A stretch of DNA of 64,000 nucleotides from Galeruca laticollis (Eukaryota > Arthropoda > Insecta > Coleoptera > Chrysomelidae): contig OY998181.1 in assembly GCA_963921935.1 (NCBI GenBank), positions 118,192,957 through 118,256,956 on the forward strand. Direction: 5' to 3'. Of the stretch, positions 32,601 through 47,600 are shown in pieces (positions within the stretch are counted from its first letter, which is position 1; the number at the start of each line of letters is the position of its first letter). Below the pieces are notes generated by a model that saw nothing but the letters and a program-made list of their open reading frames with translations, made no database searches and had not been told where the DNA came from. Both the position numbers and the translations under genes were made by a program.

Positions 32601-35600
32601 TATAGACTAGATACTTATTGAGATGCAGTTGAATTAAACAAAATAACCTCTCTACTTTATTTGAAATCAAACAAACCCAAATTAACCATCAATATTATTA
32701 CAAATATGAAAACACACCACTTACCTTACGTTATTATTTAAAATAATTGTTTATTGATAACCATATCCATTTTTACTCATTTTACTATTGTAGGTTCACC
32801 TCAAAAAACTATAATTGCACATTAATACGTCTGCATTCTAACACATGCAAGAGTAAACTGTTCAATGCACCTGATGCAGCCATCGAGATAACCTAAAATG
32901 CATTTATTGGGTTTTTGTGTGAAAGAAGTACCATAAAGTAAATATTGGGTATTAATTAAATTGCATTTACTGGGTCTTCAAATAAATAAATGTCAAAATG
33001 GAGAATACATACATCTTAAAAGCCGGTAACTGCATTTATATTTTTTCAATCACGTGATTTATTAAATGCTTGTGTACAAAAATCTGGTAAATACGAGGAT
33101 ATATTGAAAAATTCTTAGCCTACTATAGAACCAAATAAAATTTCAATGTCAAAATATTTTATTATTCAACACATTCTCCTCTTAATTGAATACATTTATT
33201 ACAGCGAACCTGCAACGTCTCTAGACCTTTCAAAAAAAATGTTCCTTGCTCTGCAAGCCAGACCTCCACAGCTTTTATTATCTCCTTGTTGGAAGAAAAT
33301 GTATGACATTTTAAACTTTTTTTCAGTTGAGGAAAGAGATGATAGTCGGACGGAGCCAAATCTGGTGAATAAGGGGGGTGTTCTAGTAATTCAAACCCTA
33401 AATCACGATTTTTTTTGCATGGCAACATGAGATTTGTGTGCAGGGGCGTTGTCCTGCAAAAACAAAACACCTTTGGATAGCTTTCTGTGTCTTTTCTCTT
33501 TAATTTTTTCCCGTAGAGTGGTCAGTAATGTCGAATAGTAATCTCCAGTTATTGTTCTACCCTTATCCAAAAAATCAATAATGATTACTCCATGGCAATC
33601 CCAAAAAACTGAAGCAAGAACTTTTCCAGTTGATTTTTGGACACGTAACTTCATAGGTCTTGGAGAACCAGAGTGTCGCCATTCCATCGATTGTTGCTTT
33701 GTTTCTGGATCATAGAAATGTACCCAAATCTCATCCATAGTAACAATTCGGTTTAAGAGGCCTACATCGTTTTCAAATCGAGCACAGATTGAACGCGATG
33801 CTTCTACCCTTGCACGTTTTTGGTCAACTTTCAAACATTTTGGGATCCATTTTGCAGCAATTTTTCTCATGTCCAAATTGACGTGAACTATATGATGAAC
33901 GCGTTCGTATGAAATATTCAGTGCTTCAGATATCCGTTTTAGCCCAATTCGACGGTCTGATAAAATCATGTCATGAACTGCATCGATATTTTAGGGGACT
34001 GACACAGAAACTGGCCTTCCCGATTGCAGTCCAATTTTTCACGGTTGCATACGAAGGACATTGATCACCAAGGGTTTTAAGCGTATCATCATAAATCTGC
34101 TTACCTCTTAACCCTTTTAAATACAGGTACTTGATGATGGCTCGATACTCCAATTTTTAGATTTTCACAATTTCGGTGGACATCTTTTTTCTTTTAATGT
34201 ATTGCGTAACTCTGGTTTACTTTTTTGACGTCAAACTTTACACTGACACTTCTAATAAGTTATTGTTCGTTGCTATGGTAACGCAATATTTTGTTTATGC
34301 ATGGAACTGGTCTAGGCTAACTAGATATCAATACATCCTCGTAGTTTTAGCTCATTGTTCACGCAAGTAAATTCATATTTCACACACAAGTATCGGTTTT
34401 ACTTTCGTCAAGTAAACATGTTCTGATAAATAGCATTTATCGCGACGGAATATTACTGATAATAGTTTGCATAAAAACAAAAAGGACTAAAAATCTAATG
34501 TGATAGTGCTGTAAACTGAATTTATACTTTTTATACTGTGTACAAACAATAATTTAAATACAATCAAAAAATGATGCTAACTGGTAATGGACTGGGTTTT
34601 TTGGGCTTTCCACAAGTTCAACCAACACAAAATAATGTACAAGGTCAAACATATATTCCGATGTTCCAAACACCAAATAATATACAGGGTCATGCAATAT
34701 TCAACAATGGCATACCTTCACAAATTATTTCTTCTCGACCAATGCAATCACTGTGTCCTTCACAATCAAACCAGTATTACATTCCGCCAAATCAAGAACA
34801 ATATTTAAATATGCAACAATCATCTAGTAATCATTCAAATACTCAAATACATAATACGCTGTATTCAAGAATGAGTTCTACCAGCGAAGATGAAGATAAC
34901 ACTTATTCTGCTCAAGAAAATCCGTGGCAAGTGGTCAAAGGAACGAAAAGAAGGAAATACAGAAGTAGTAAAAATGCTGAAGAAGAAATTTCACTTAACA
35001 ATAAGTATACGGTACTAAATTCACAAACAGATGGTTCCAATAATAACGATAATGATGGTGAAAACACTGAAATAAGTAAACCTCCTCCCATATTTGTATA
35101 TGGAGTAGTCAATTTATCAGAGATGAAAAAACAACTAAGCGATATAATTGAAGCCGAGGAATACACAACAAGAAGCATGGCAAATGACACTATAAAAATT
35201 TGCTGTCAAAATCCGGATACATATAGAAAACTGGCTAGTTACATGAGAGAAAATAATATTATCCATCATACGTACCAACCCAAGGAAGAGAGATCCTATT
35301 GTGTGGTAATTAAATATTTGCACCATTCAATAGACTTGAAAGATATAAAGGATGAATTAATTAAAAAAGGCCACAATGTAAGAAATATACTCACTGTTAA
35401 ACATCGAATAACCAAGGAACCTCTTAACGTGTTTTACGTCGATTTGGAACCTTCTGATAACAATAAAAAAGTTTACGAAATAACTAGGCTTCTAAATAGT
35501 GTCATACAAATACAACCACCAAAAAAAGACAACAAATTAGCTCAATGTACAAGATGCCAATTATATGGCCATACGAAAACCTACTGTAATAGGTCATACC

Positions 35601-38600
35601 TATGCGTTAAATGTGGTGGCCAACACAGCACAGCAAATTCTAAAAAAAAGTAAAAATACGCCAGCTACATGTGGTCTTTGTGGAGGTGGTCATCCAGCTA
35701 ATTACAGGGGCTGCGAATTCTACCAAAAAAACTATGAATTAAAGATAATAATAATAGGATTACTAAGACACAAAACAATACAAAATCAACTGATCAAGGC
35801 CAACAACCTCAGCCCAGACATACTAATAGGAGCTACGCGCAGGCAACTCCAGGAGTAGAGATACATAATAGAGCTAATGGTGAAGAATCTTCAATGACAT
35901 TAAATAAATTCTTAGATGAGTTTAAAGCTATGTTTAACCAGTTAATACAGCAGAATAGTATGGTTCTCAACATGTTGACAATGCTTATCAACAAATTAAA
36001 TAATGGCTAAGTTTCTCAGAGTTGCATTGTGGAATGCTAACGGCCTTGTTCAACAGAGGGATGAAGTCCAGTTATTTCTTAGACAAAACCCAATTGACAT
36101 TCTTCTAATCAGTGAAACCCATTTTACTAATAAATCTTACTTTAGGATTCCATTCTATAAAATTTACTACACAAATCATCCGGATGGTACCGCGCATGCG
36201 GGTACAGCTATTTTAATTAAACAAACAATCAAACACTGTGAGCTACCAAAATATGAGGAGGAATTTCTACAAGCCACATCAATTCGAGTAAATACAATGC
36301 CATACGAGATAACGATTACTGCAGTTTACTGTCCCCCGAAGCATAACCTAAAAAAAGATCAGTTTGAATCATTTTTCAACACACTTGGTTCAAGATTTAT
36401 AGCAGGTGGAGACTACAATAGTAAACATCAGATGTGGGGATCTCGAATAACACCACAAAAAGAAGAGAATTATCTAAAGTAATACAGGAAAAAAGATACT
36501 CCTTTTTGTCCACAGGAACACCAACATACTGGCCAACCGATATAAATAAACTGCCAGACCTGCTAGACTTCTTCGTCACTAATGGCACCTCCCCAGCATA
36601 CACAGATATTATTCCAATCTATGATCTATCTTTGGATCATTCGCCAGTAATTCTGACTATCAGTTCGTGCCCCATACACATTGAAACTACACCTAGACTA
36701 CACAACTTCAAAACCAATTGGACCCACTATAAACATAAACTAAATGAAGAAATACACTTAAACATAAGCCTCAAAAACCCAAATGAAATCGAGAAAGCCA
36801 CAAACGATTTTCTAAATCTACTGCAAGAGACAGCGCAACAAACAACTCCTGAAATAGTAGTTAAAAAAGACGTTATGAATATACCTGTAGAAATTAAGAC
36901 ACTAGTAGCTAAAAAAAGAAGAGCGAGAGCAAAATGGCAAAGGAGTCATAATCCTGCAGATAAAAGGAACTTCAATAAACTCAGCAACGAATTGAAAACT
37001 AAATTAAAAGCAATTAAAGAAGAGTCCTTTAAAACCTATATGTCTAATTTAAATTGTTTTGATAACTCTATCTGGAAGCCGGTGAAGTCTAAAAATAAAC
37101 CCATATTAACATCTCCTCCACTACGACTAGAAACACAGACACATGCTGAAGAAAAGTGGGCCAAATCAGATAAAGAAAAGGCATATGCATTCACTAAGCA
37201 CCTCTCAGAAATCTGCAAACCTCACAACACAATACCAGACATAGAAATTACGGAATTTCTAGAACTCCCTATCCAAATAAACCAAACAATAGACCTGATT
37301 AGACCAAAAGACATAGCAAATGAAATAAAACTTCTAAACATTAAGAAAGCCCCAGGAATGGATTTAATAACTCCAAAGATGTTAAAAGAGTTATCGCGAA
37401 AGGGTATAGTACTCCTCACTTACCTATTTAATGCAATTATTCGAATCCAATATTGGCCAGAAAAACTCAAAATTGCTGAAATAATCCTAATACTTAAACC
37501 TGGGAAAGACCCACATGAAGTAAAATCTTATCGACCTATCAGTCTGCTTTCAACTATATCAAAATTATTCTTCGAAAAATTGATCCTGATTTTGATGCCA
37601 GCAATTGGATACCTGAATTTCAGTTTGGATTCCGACGAGCCCACTCCACAATCCAACAGTGTCACCGCATAACCCATACAATACTAAATTCTCTAAACAG
37701 CAAAGAAGATTGTACCTCAGTATTTCTAGACGTTAGACAGGCCTTCGATAGGGTTTGGCATGTTGGACTATTATACAAGATTAAAAAACATTTACCAACA
37801 TTCTTCATTCAAACTATTGGAATCTTATCTAAACAATCGCCAATTCAGAGTACAAATAAATGCTGCCTATCAACTCGGGTGTACCACAAGGCAGTGTCCT
37901 TGGTCCACTATTATATATCTTGTTTACTTCAGATCTCCCATTATCACCAAACATCACAATAGGAACATTTGCTGATGACACTGTCATTCTAACTACCCAT
38001 AGTAATGCACTGCAAGCCCACCATATCCTCCAAGAATATCTTAAAAAATTAGAGAAGTGGTTAAAAGATTGGAGTATCGAAATAAATGAGACAAAATCTA
38101 CACATATAACCTTTACTCTAAGAAAAGACGTATGTCCTCCAATACAGTTAAATAACACACAAATCCCACAATCGACATCAGTGAAATACCTGGGCTTACA
38201 TCTAGATGCCGAATTGAACTGGAAGGAACATATCAAGAAGAAACGAAAACAAATAGACCTAAGAAGTAGAGATATTTACTGGCTAATTGGACGGAAGTCT
38301 TCTCTTTCCATCGAAAATAAAATCCTATTATATAAGGCAATAATTAAACCTATATGGACCTATAGCATCGAAATATGGGGATGCGCCAGTAAATCCAACA
38401 TAGCAATTGTACAAAGAAGCCAGTCTAAAATACTAAGAAATATTGTTAATGCCCCATGGTATATAACAAATAAAATGATCCACAATGATCTGAAGATCTT
38501 AACAGTGAAAGAAGTCATCCATGAAAAAAGTGCTAGCTGCCACAAGAAACTAGAAGCCCATACAAATCCTTTACTACAACCGCTACTTGAAAATGATGTA

Positions 38601-41600
38601 ATAAGAAGATTAAAACGACGATGGCCAACTGACCTGCGAAATTAACAGGAAGCAGAAGGTCCCTTCGCTGGAGAGGACCTCATGATGCTAGTTGACCTCA
38701 GCTTCTTCCCATAGCTAGGTCATATGCCAGCACATTAGCTTATAGAATACCATGTATTTTGATTGCTGATTTATTGAATAAAAAAAATATTTCACAACCT
38801 GTGATTAATTTTAATATCAGGTAAATGTAATTAGCTGTATTTATAAAGTGAATAATTTATAAAAGAAATAAAAAGTTACACTGAAATCTCTCCAATTTTC
38901 AGTAGCGTAAAAATAAGATAACAGGATTTCGTTGGTTCTATTACTAGAACACGAATATCAACTAGATACATTTATCATTTGAAGACCTGCCTTTACTGCC
39001 GTAGGAACAAAATACTCGATACACACGCTTTTTTAGCATTTAGCGGGTTTTTGCTCGGAACCATCGAGATATTATTTAGTTTTCACTTAGAGAAATTCGC
39101 ATTTTCCTTGTTGTACTTTAGGACATTTTTAAGGTTATTGTTTTGCTTTGGGTGTTGGTGGTCTGGTGGTCTGTAATAAAAATAAAGATATTTCTTTGTC
39201 AACATTCTTTTGGAACCTACTGTAAGTAAGAGAAAACAGCTTTCCCTGTTTTTTTCAAAACACAGGTCAGTGATTAAAATAACTACACCTATGAATTTTA
39301 TTTAACTCATGTGAGTCGAGTGTTCATATGAATTTTTAATTTATAGAGAGGAATTGCTCTAGAAAATCAAGTTTTGAAGAGAAGAAGTTGGGTACTACTG
39401 ATATTGTGTGCTTTTCTGTCAATGCCTGCGGTTGACTGTTGATGGTCCTAGAATTTGATGGCAAATTGATGGGCAATTAACAACTGAGCCTCATATAAAC
39501 AAAAAATAACATGATATTACCATCAGTAGAAATTTTTCCTGACGTAATAGAAGTATCATAATCATTTTGGAAGATTCCTAAATAAGTGAGATTTAAAGAT
39601 TCTGCAAAAGTGCTGAATATCCTAAGATTCCATTGAAGAAAACACTATTGTATAATTGTGCAGAATTTATTGTAAAATCATGTTTGCAGAGCACTTTCGG
39701 CTATATGCCATCATCAGTGTCAATACACAAGATTGAAGGTTTTTAAATTATCCGTTGTTAGAAAAACAAATATCACAGCTCATTTGTACATTTAAAATAG
39801 TTAAAAACATTTCTAATATAGAATTCTACATCGTACGTTACACTACTTGGTGATAGTTGTTTTTCTCATAATGGATCATTTAAAAACCCCTTATCTTGTG
39901 TACTGACAATGACCACACTGATGATGGCACATAGCCGAAAGCTCTGTGCATACATGATTTTACAATAAGACTGCACAATTATACAAAAATGGTATCTTTC
40001 AAGAAATCTTAAGAGCTTCCTAAATGTTTATAATAACTGATTTTTATCATATGATTTATTCAGTTATATGGCATACATAGTAAGCAATAATAAAATAAAA
40101 AATATAGATGAAAGAAATTTTAGGTCCGCAAATCGTGATTAACTATGGCGTATTAGTAAAAATGCTAGAGAAGAGTTTGTAGATTTCTACAGCACGTGAC
40201 ATTTTTTGTTGGGACAGCTATTGACTCTGCAATAAAATATTAACTACTTTTGTTGTAGCTGTTACATTTAGAGAAGAGCACCGTCTTAATTTTCATTAGA
40301 GTTCTTCTTTACATCTTATTTCATAGGTTTTTGGAATTAATATCTTTAGCAATGAATACAACAAATTATTTTAAAACAGAAAGTAACGTTAGTACAAAAT
40401 TGTTAAATGTAAAAACAAAAATAATAATATTAAAGAAATCAGTTATATATAGACTCAAATATCCAGAATGTAATGCTGTCTATTGGGTCAGACCCTAAAA
40501 ATTTTGAAATCTGATACAGTGAACACTTACGAGCATACAGATTAAAACAACCAGATAAAGCCCACTACGCAAAACATCTACTTGACACCTAACACAGAAC
40601 TTGAAGTGCTGCATATTTGTGAAAAGAAACAAGAACTGGATTTCCTTGAAGAATTGGAAATTAGAAGACATTTAAGAAACCCACAATATGAAGTTGTCAA
40701 TGAACAGATACATCTAGGGGGTTCTCCACTAATAAACTGTCTTCTTACGTGATAATTGTAAAGATCAGCAGATATAGTTTTCTATATCATTGCACAGTTA
40801 TACTGATCTTAATTGGAAAAAGGTTATCCAGGATATCACCATAGGGCTAATAATATCTAAGCTTCAATATTTGTAATATCACATCTTCTTCTTTTTTCTA
40901 TTAACATATATTAAGTCAATCACAAGTTAGGTCACTTCTTGGTCTAGCCAAAAATAACTACTAAACATCAGGTAGGCATCAATTGAAATGTAACTTCTGT
41001 CATTCTGACGATGATATTGATTTATCGAAACAATTGTCAATTTTTTAGAATTTTCAACAATTTCCATTATGTTGTGGAATTAGCTAGAAACATTTAAAAC
41101 ACTAAACAATAATAGTCAATTTTTTTTTCTATATTTCCTCCTTCCTTTGTAACCCCACTGGTTAAAATGTATCAAAAATTTCATGACAATCAAAGATAAT
41201 TTCAATTTGGATTGCACTGACTGAACATGGTTTTGTAAAGAGTTGCTAGATGTATAATGTACATCAAAATCACTTCTTGTTGTTCATATGCTGTATAAAC
41301 AAGTCACATTACTAAAGCTGCATTTTCGCATTATCATTTACTGTGCTTCTTTGGTAAACATTCCAATTTATATTTCTGGCCGACACTTCAGTGTATAAAA
41401 TAATGCTAGTAGTGAGACTGTAAAGTTCTCTTTTATAATTTTATAGTTGGAGTGCAACTGAAGGATGATAATTGTTTGTTAATCTCTTTTTAATAAATAA
41501 TTCTTGCAGCTATCTTTTTTAGCTTATTCTTTCCATGACATTTTTTATTGTGTACTTCAACACTTTTTCAAATGGTTAACTGATTAAGATTAGGTAGAGT

Positions 41601-44600
41601 GCACAAATGTAGAGAGGTTTTTTGTTAACTCTTATTAGTAGCAAATGACTTTTCTTCTACATTGACTTATTCTGGTCATTTGAAAATGTCCTATTTCATT
41701 CTCTTTAAATCCTTAAGTCATACTCACTTCATCAGGATTATTTTGATATAATGAGTTGCTGAATACATTGGACTGACCACAATCTCAACAATCTTGCGAG
41801 TTTAAGGGTAATTCTGTAACTAAGTTTTAATTTTGTAGAATATATGATTGATATGTTAATGATCCGCTACACTTCTTGGTGGAAGAGTAAATTTCAGTAC
41901 AGGTTCATGGAAGAGTTGATTTATGCACACGTTTATTGAGTTTTGTTGGTCTGACAATTTGCGTCTAGCAAATATGATAGATACCATTTTCAAATGTTGT
42001 TTGTTCAGTGCAGTTTTCTTGTTGAAATGTATGAGCCAGTTGATCCAAATCAGAAAGTTTGTTCAATGTTATAGTGAAGGTTTTTCCCGTTTTTTAAAAT
42101 GCACTGGGTCTGTTTAACGAAATGTTAACAGAAAGTACCTTCTTGAAGTTGTAGCATAGAGGTCCCTATTTCAAGATACAGCTTACATAGTCATATAAAT
42201 ATTCTAGAGTTTACATGGTTTAAAGAATAGTATATTTGAATCATAAATATTTTCAAATGTAATATATTGATTTATTTATATATTACTAAACATTATACCA
42301 TTTATAGCTTTGAGCTGTGTACTTAGTGCAGTCTCTCAAAAACGATTAATCACATAAGAAATTGTTTTTTTCAAAATTGTAGTGAATTTTCTACTCTATA
42401 ACTTTTATAATAAATGCAAAGGCACAGGAAGCGAGCCATCTACGATTTTTGTGACCATTGACCTTGAATATCTTAAAATGAAGACAGAAAACTTTTCAGC
42501 TTATCTTTTCTGAGGTTGCCCCTATTTTTCTGGTTAATTTTGAACTAATTTTTCGCTACTGTTAATTTATGGGAACTTGAACCATTGCTACATATAACAC
42601 TAAACAAATAATTCATACTGTAATTAAATGCAGTGTTGGTGATATATTAAAATGTTTTCAGGTGTTAGCCACTGCCTGGAAAGTGACTCTGTAAATGAAC
42701 ATTCACCTGCACGCCCGAATATTAGAAGAAAAAGAAAATTTAAGAGGATGAGTATTGACGAAACACCAATGCCACCTTGTGGAAAAAGAAAAAGACCTCA
42801 AAGAATGGAAATTGCAGATAACGGAAAATCTTCCAGACACAGTATAAAAATTAAGCCGCTACATCAAAGCCTGGTAGACAAAATCGAAAAGTTTTGTCAT
42901 CCTTCCACTGGTGCTGTAAGTATAAAAAGGTTTCCTTGGTAATCTTTCCAGAGACGTACCTTAATGTTGATTTATATTGGTTGCTATTTGATTAGAACTA
43001 TTTGTCATAACTTTGACTGATAAACAAAACTTGTCTAAGTTGAAAGTTTTGGAACCCTTGATGATATTCTATTCCAAACACATTGTGCACTATACCAGAA
43101 ATAATACTATCACTATGTTATCGTCTTCAGAGACTGAATGGAGACTAAATCTAAATTTTTGATGCCTAATAGCAAAATCCATAAATTTTTATTCTGGATT
43201 AACTTGTTTTAGAGTGTTATCCTATTTGTAAATTAAGTATAATTCTATTCTATTAAAATGTTTGGTTAATGCTTTTGTATATAAAGCATTAATAGATACT
43301 CATACTAAATTTTCCACTTTTCTATTTTGACTTTGGAAAAATGTATTCTTAATCCAGTTCTTTTCATTGTTATATCTTTTATTATTAAGGGCTACCGAAA
43401 AATATAAATCGGCCATTTTCTATTAAATATATCTAAAACTGGTAACAGTTCTCCAATCCATATGTTAATTTAATATTTGGAAAGTTTGAATTTAAGTTGT
43501 AAATGCAATCTTCTAAATTTGCTTTACTTGTATCAAGTACTGAAAAGATATCACCCCCATATATGTATATTACACTCTTGGTTTATATCGAAATTCTTGA
43601 TTAATTAATTTTCAGAAGAACTCAAAAAAGTTTGTCATGAACAATAATAGACAATTTCCTATATCTTTACTTACATATTGCTAATATTTGTTTTTATATT
43701 GGAAATAATTTCGATTACTGCACAATTTTGTGAAACAAATAGTTGTAACATCAGAATTTAAATTACTAGAATTCAGTCCCTAAGGAATTGCAGGATCTGT
43801 TGAATTGAACTCTAGATTCTGATTTACAATTTAAAGTTTAACGTTACCTGTAAAATATATTGAATTTTTTACTGAAAAACAGTATGGTTGTCAGGTGAAT
43901 TTTCAAACTCCTTTGATAACCTTTTTTAAACGTGATTCAACAAGGAGTAGCAATAACTGGGACAATACAGCTCATTGCTTACCTAGGTTTATGTATATAG
44001 AGCATTGACTCAATATAATTACTTATCAGGTAATTTATATTGTAGAGGCCCAGTGACAATGTTACAAGTTTTAAACGCTTCATTAGATTAGATTTTAACG
44101 GGGTTACAGTGCACTGAAACCAAAGGTTTATTGTGCCTCCCCTATCAGAGCTGTTCTCGCTACTACTACAGCTCGCCTTCCAGTTCCAAGGTTCTAATGA
44201 ACTCTAGTATTTTGGACGGCTTCAACGAGGTTGGGTCCTCACTTTTACAAGTTTCTTGTCCAAAGCATTTCTTGCTTTGGCTTGCAATGGCGAGGCATTC
44301 CAGAACTAGGTGATCAAGAGTTTCATCCTCCTCCCCACAGAATCTACAGTCGTCAATCCCTGCTAGACCTATTCTCATTAAGTGCTTCCTAAGGCGGCAG
44401 TGTCCTGTAAGAAAGCCCATGAGGAGATGTAGCTTATCTTTACTGAGGTCCAAATATTTTTTGGATCTAGCAGTGTCAAAGTTCCCCAGGAACTTTTTGG
44501 AATGTTCCAACCCGGGAAGGCACCGCCAGAGTGCTTCTCTTTCGGTTTCCTCTTTCTTCCAAAACTCTTTCTTGTAGGAGCATTTTTCTACACCACAGAA

Positions 44601-47600
44601 AGGCTCCGGGTCAATAAAGGGCATTTGTGCTCCTTTCCTGGCAAGTGTATTGGCCTCTTCATTTCCCGTGATTCCCGAGTGGCCAGGAACCCAGACTAAA
44701 GATACCCTGTTATTCTTGCCTAATTCATCAAGTTTTCTTCGGCACTCCCATGCCAACTTTGAGTCAATGACATGGGAGCTCAATGCTTTGATAGCTGCTT
44801 GACTATCAGAATGGATCGATATGTCACATTTCTGGTAGTTTCTTTCTAGGTTCATTTCCACGCATCTTTCGATCGCAAGTATTTCTGCCCGAAAGACGCT
44901 CGGGAAGGAGCCTAACGATAATGAGTATCTGGTGCCAGGCCCAAATACTCCAGCGCCTGCTCCGATGGTGGTTTTTGAACCATCCATATACCATCTAATG
45001 GTGTTTTCTTTGAGAGTTTGGGTGGTGTATTCCCTTTCCCATTCTCTCCTCGTATTTAGCATTGTGGTGAAATTCTTTTCGATGCTTACTTTCCTGATCA
45101 TTTCGTCACTGGGAAGATTTGCTAATGAGGTGTATCTTGTCAGAGAGGACCAAGCTCCCTGATTTTTAATACTGTCATTGCCTGAACCTTCCTTAGATAT
45201 TCTAAGAATTGCCTCTTGGACAGATCTTTCTATCACCATATGTAGAGGTGTGAGATCTGTAATGATCTCAAGTGCCCTAGTTGGACACGTTCTCATAGCT
45301 CCAGTGATGCACACACAGGCAAGCCTTTGATCTTTATCGAGGGTTTTCCTCGTTCTGTACTGACTTGCTTTTGTGTGCCAAACTATTGCCCCATACGTAA
45401 TTGCTGGTCTCACAATCATGGCCCCACCTCTTACCAGCTAGATTTCTGCATGCCATCAAAGCTCTTCTTGCTTTACTAGCAGTTATTTCAACATGCTTAT
45501 TCCACAGAAGCTTACTGTCTTGGGTTATCCCTAGATATTTAACTTCTGATTTCCATTCTTTGATTTCCCCGTTTAAGGATATGGGTTTCATGGCTGGAAG
45601 TGTTCTTTTCCGGGTAAATGGAATTACTATGGTCTTGCTTGGGTTAATGTTTAGCCCCACTGACTAGCACCATTGGTCAATGATTATGAGGCCCTTTTGT
45701 AATAAATCACACAAGGTGCTCTCGAACTTGCCTCTGACTATTAAAACAATGTCATCAGCGTAGCCCATACATTCGAAGCCAAGCTCCGTTAGCCTGTAGA
45801 GCAGCTCATCTACTACGAGGCTCCATGGAAGGGGGGATATCACTCCCCCTTGAGGTGTCCCCCGAGTCCCTTTAACTGAGGTGGTTTGATTCCCCACCTG
45901 TGTCTCAGCTATCCTCGTTGTCAACAACTCATACATCTATTTTACAATGGTTTCATTAACACTTGTTATAATTTCCTGTTTCTATCAAGTCAACTTTCTC
46001 CATGCAGTCTTATTTTCCAGTATCCCAAAATTATTAAATTGCTAGTGATTTTGTAATTGTGTGTTGAAGTGTTTTAAGGAAGGCTTCTCTCTTCGTATCC
46101 TTTTTTTCAATCCCCTTAAAAGTTTACTTTTACACACTTTTATACTAATAAATAGAAATGACATTATGGAAGTAAGTTTCTATTTTATTTTAATTTTTAC
46201 TTGCCCTGCTACAGAAAGTTAAGACAAATTATCATTGTTGAGAGAATATTATTGAACTAAGTTATGTCTGGTCATTTTACATGCTTCCAAATAAAAGAAA
46301 GAAATTTTTTTGAGAACATTTGATATAACAGATGTGACAGACTGTACAGTAGTTCACTGCTCAAATGATGCTGTCGATATACTTCATGATATTCACGAAC
46401 TCTTCCATTTTTTGTTCCATTTACTTTCACTACATAATTTCTGGCTATTTATTTACTACTACGATTTGTGCACTCCGATTATTTTATCTTTATCAGATCT
46501 CCCTGGCCTTGGGTCAATTCAGTATCCTTTCTATATATTCTAATTATATATTGATTCTACTATTCATTCTTACCTTTTTCAATCATTTGTCATAACACAA
46601 TCATTTATTTTACCTCTGCTATTCACTAATACACTTGTTCATATAATTATTATCTACTCCTCTTATATTTATATTTTCGGAGTTATTGTCTTTGTCACAC
46701 TAATCTTAACCGAAAAAAATTACTTGTATGCAAGATTTCTTTACCTCAGTATCAAAATGTCAGTTGTCCATTTTTTCATAAAATAAGGAATCTGGTTTGA
46801 TCTATTAGCTGTTAGGCGTTACATTGTTTGGTATAACAGTGTATTACAGAAAAGTTATGGCTGATGCAAATGCACGGTTGTCCTCTTGGGTTTAGAATCG
46901 AAAGGTCTGATATGTACATAAGACGTTGTACACATGCTTTAATCAAATGCAGAAAGTCTGATGTGAGACATCTGACCTCACATTGAAAAAGTGTATTGCG
47001 AAGCAAATAAACAACCGACCTTCAATATAGAATGTGTGGTTATGTTACTATGTTGATATTGTTTTTACAGTTACATTAGGTTCACGTGTTGACGAATTAT
47101 TCCAATAAGATATTGTTTATGCTTATTTACATCAGTATTTAAAGTGATACATGCTCTTTGTTTGCTTGTGTATTAGTGTTATTGTTAGTTTTTGTATAAA
47201 ACTAATTGTGGTCCCTTGCCATTAAAAAAATATCTTCATCAGAGTTGTACAATATGAATTCAAGAACTTCAAAAATCTTGCAACTAGCTCTACAAAAGCA
47301 AGAATTGGAGTCTGTTAGCCCCGAGACCATTCTCGAATCAACAATTAACATGTCGGGGACTCAGCAATATAATGAAGAGACAATTATTTTAAATCTTGAT
47401 TCTATGGATCACATTACCACGATTTCATCTCAGGTAGTGAATCATGAAAATATTGTTGATAACGAAGGTAGGTAAATAAGCTGCTTGTCAAAATATTTTA
47501 CCATCTAATGTTATGTCATGATATGTTCTTGCCCATATGTGGATTCTGAGACAATGTCCATGCATAAAGGTGATTAATCACAAATTTCTTGAAAGGCCAC

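Larger units (their letters stand above)
34385..38786 (+). mobile_element. Jockey-type LINE, full length but frameshifted
   Basis: The element is bounded by an exact 10-bp target duplication ATATTTCACA (34375-34384 and 38787-38796). It ends in a short poly-A run after a 140-bp 3' untranslated part. It has a 5' untranslated part (34385-34570), ORF1 and ORF2. It inserted only 33 bp from the mariner end. Several single-base shifts in A runs make it inactive. Confidence 0.9.
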
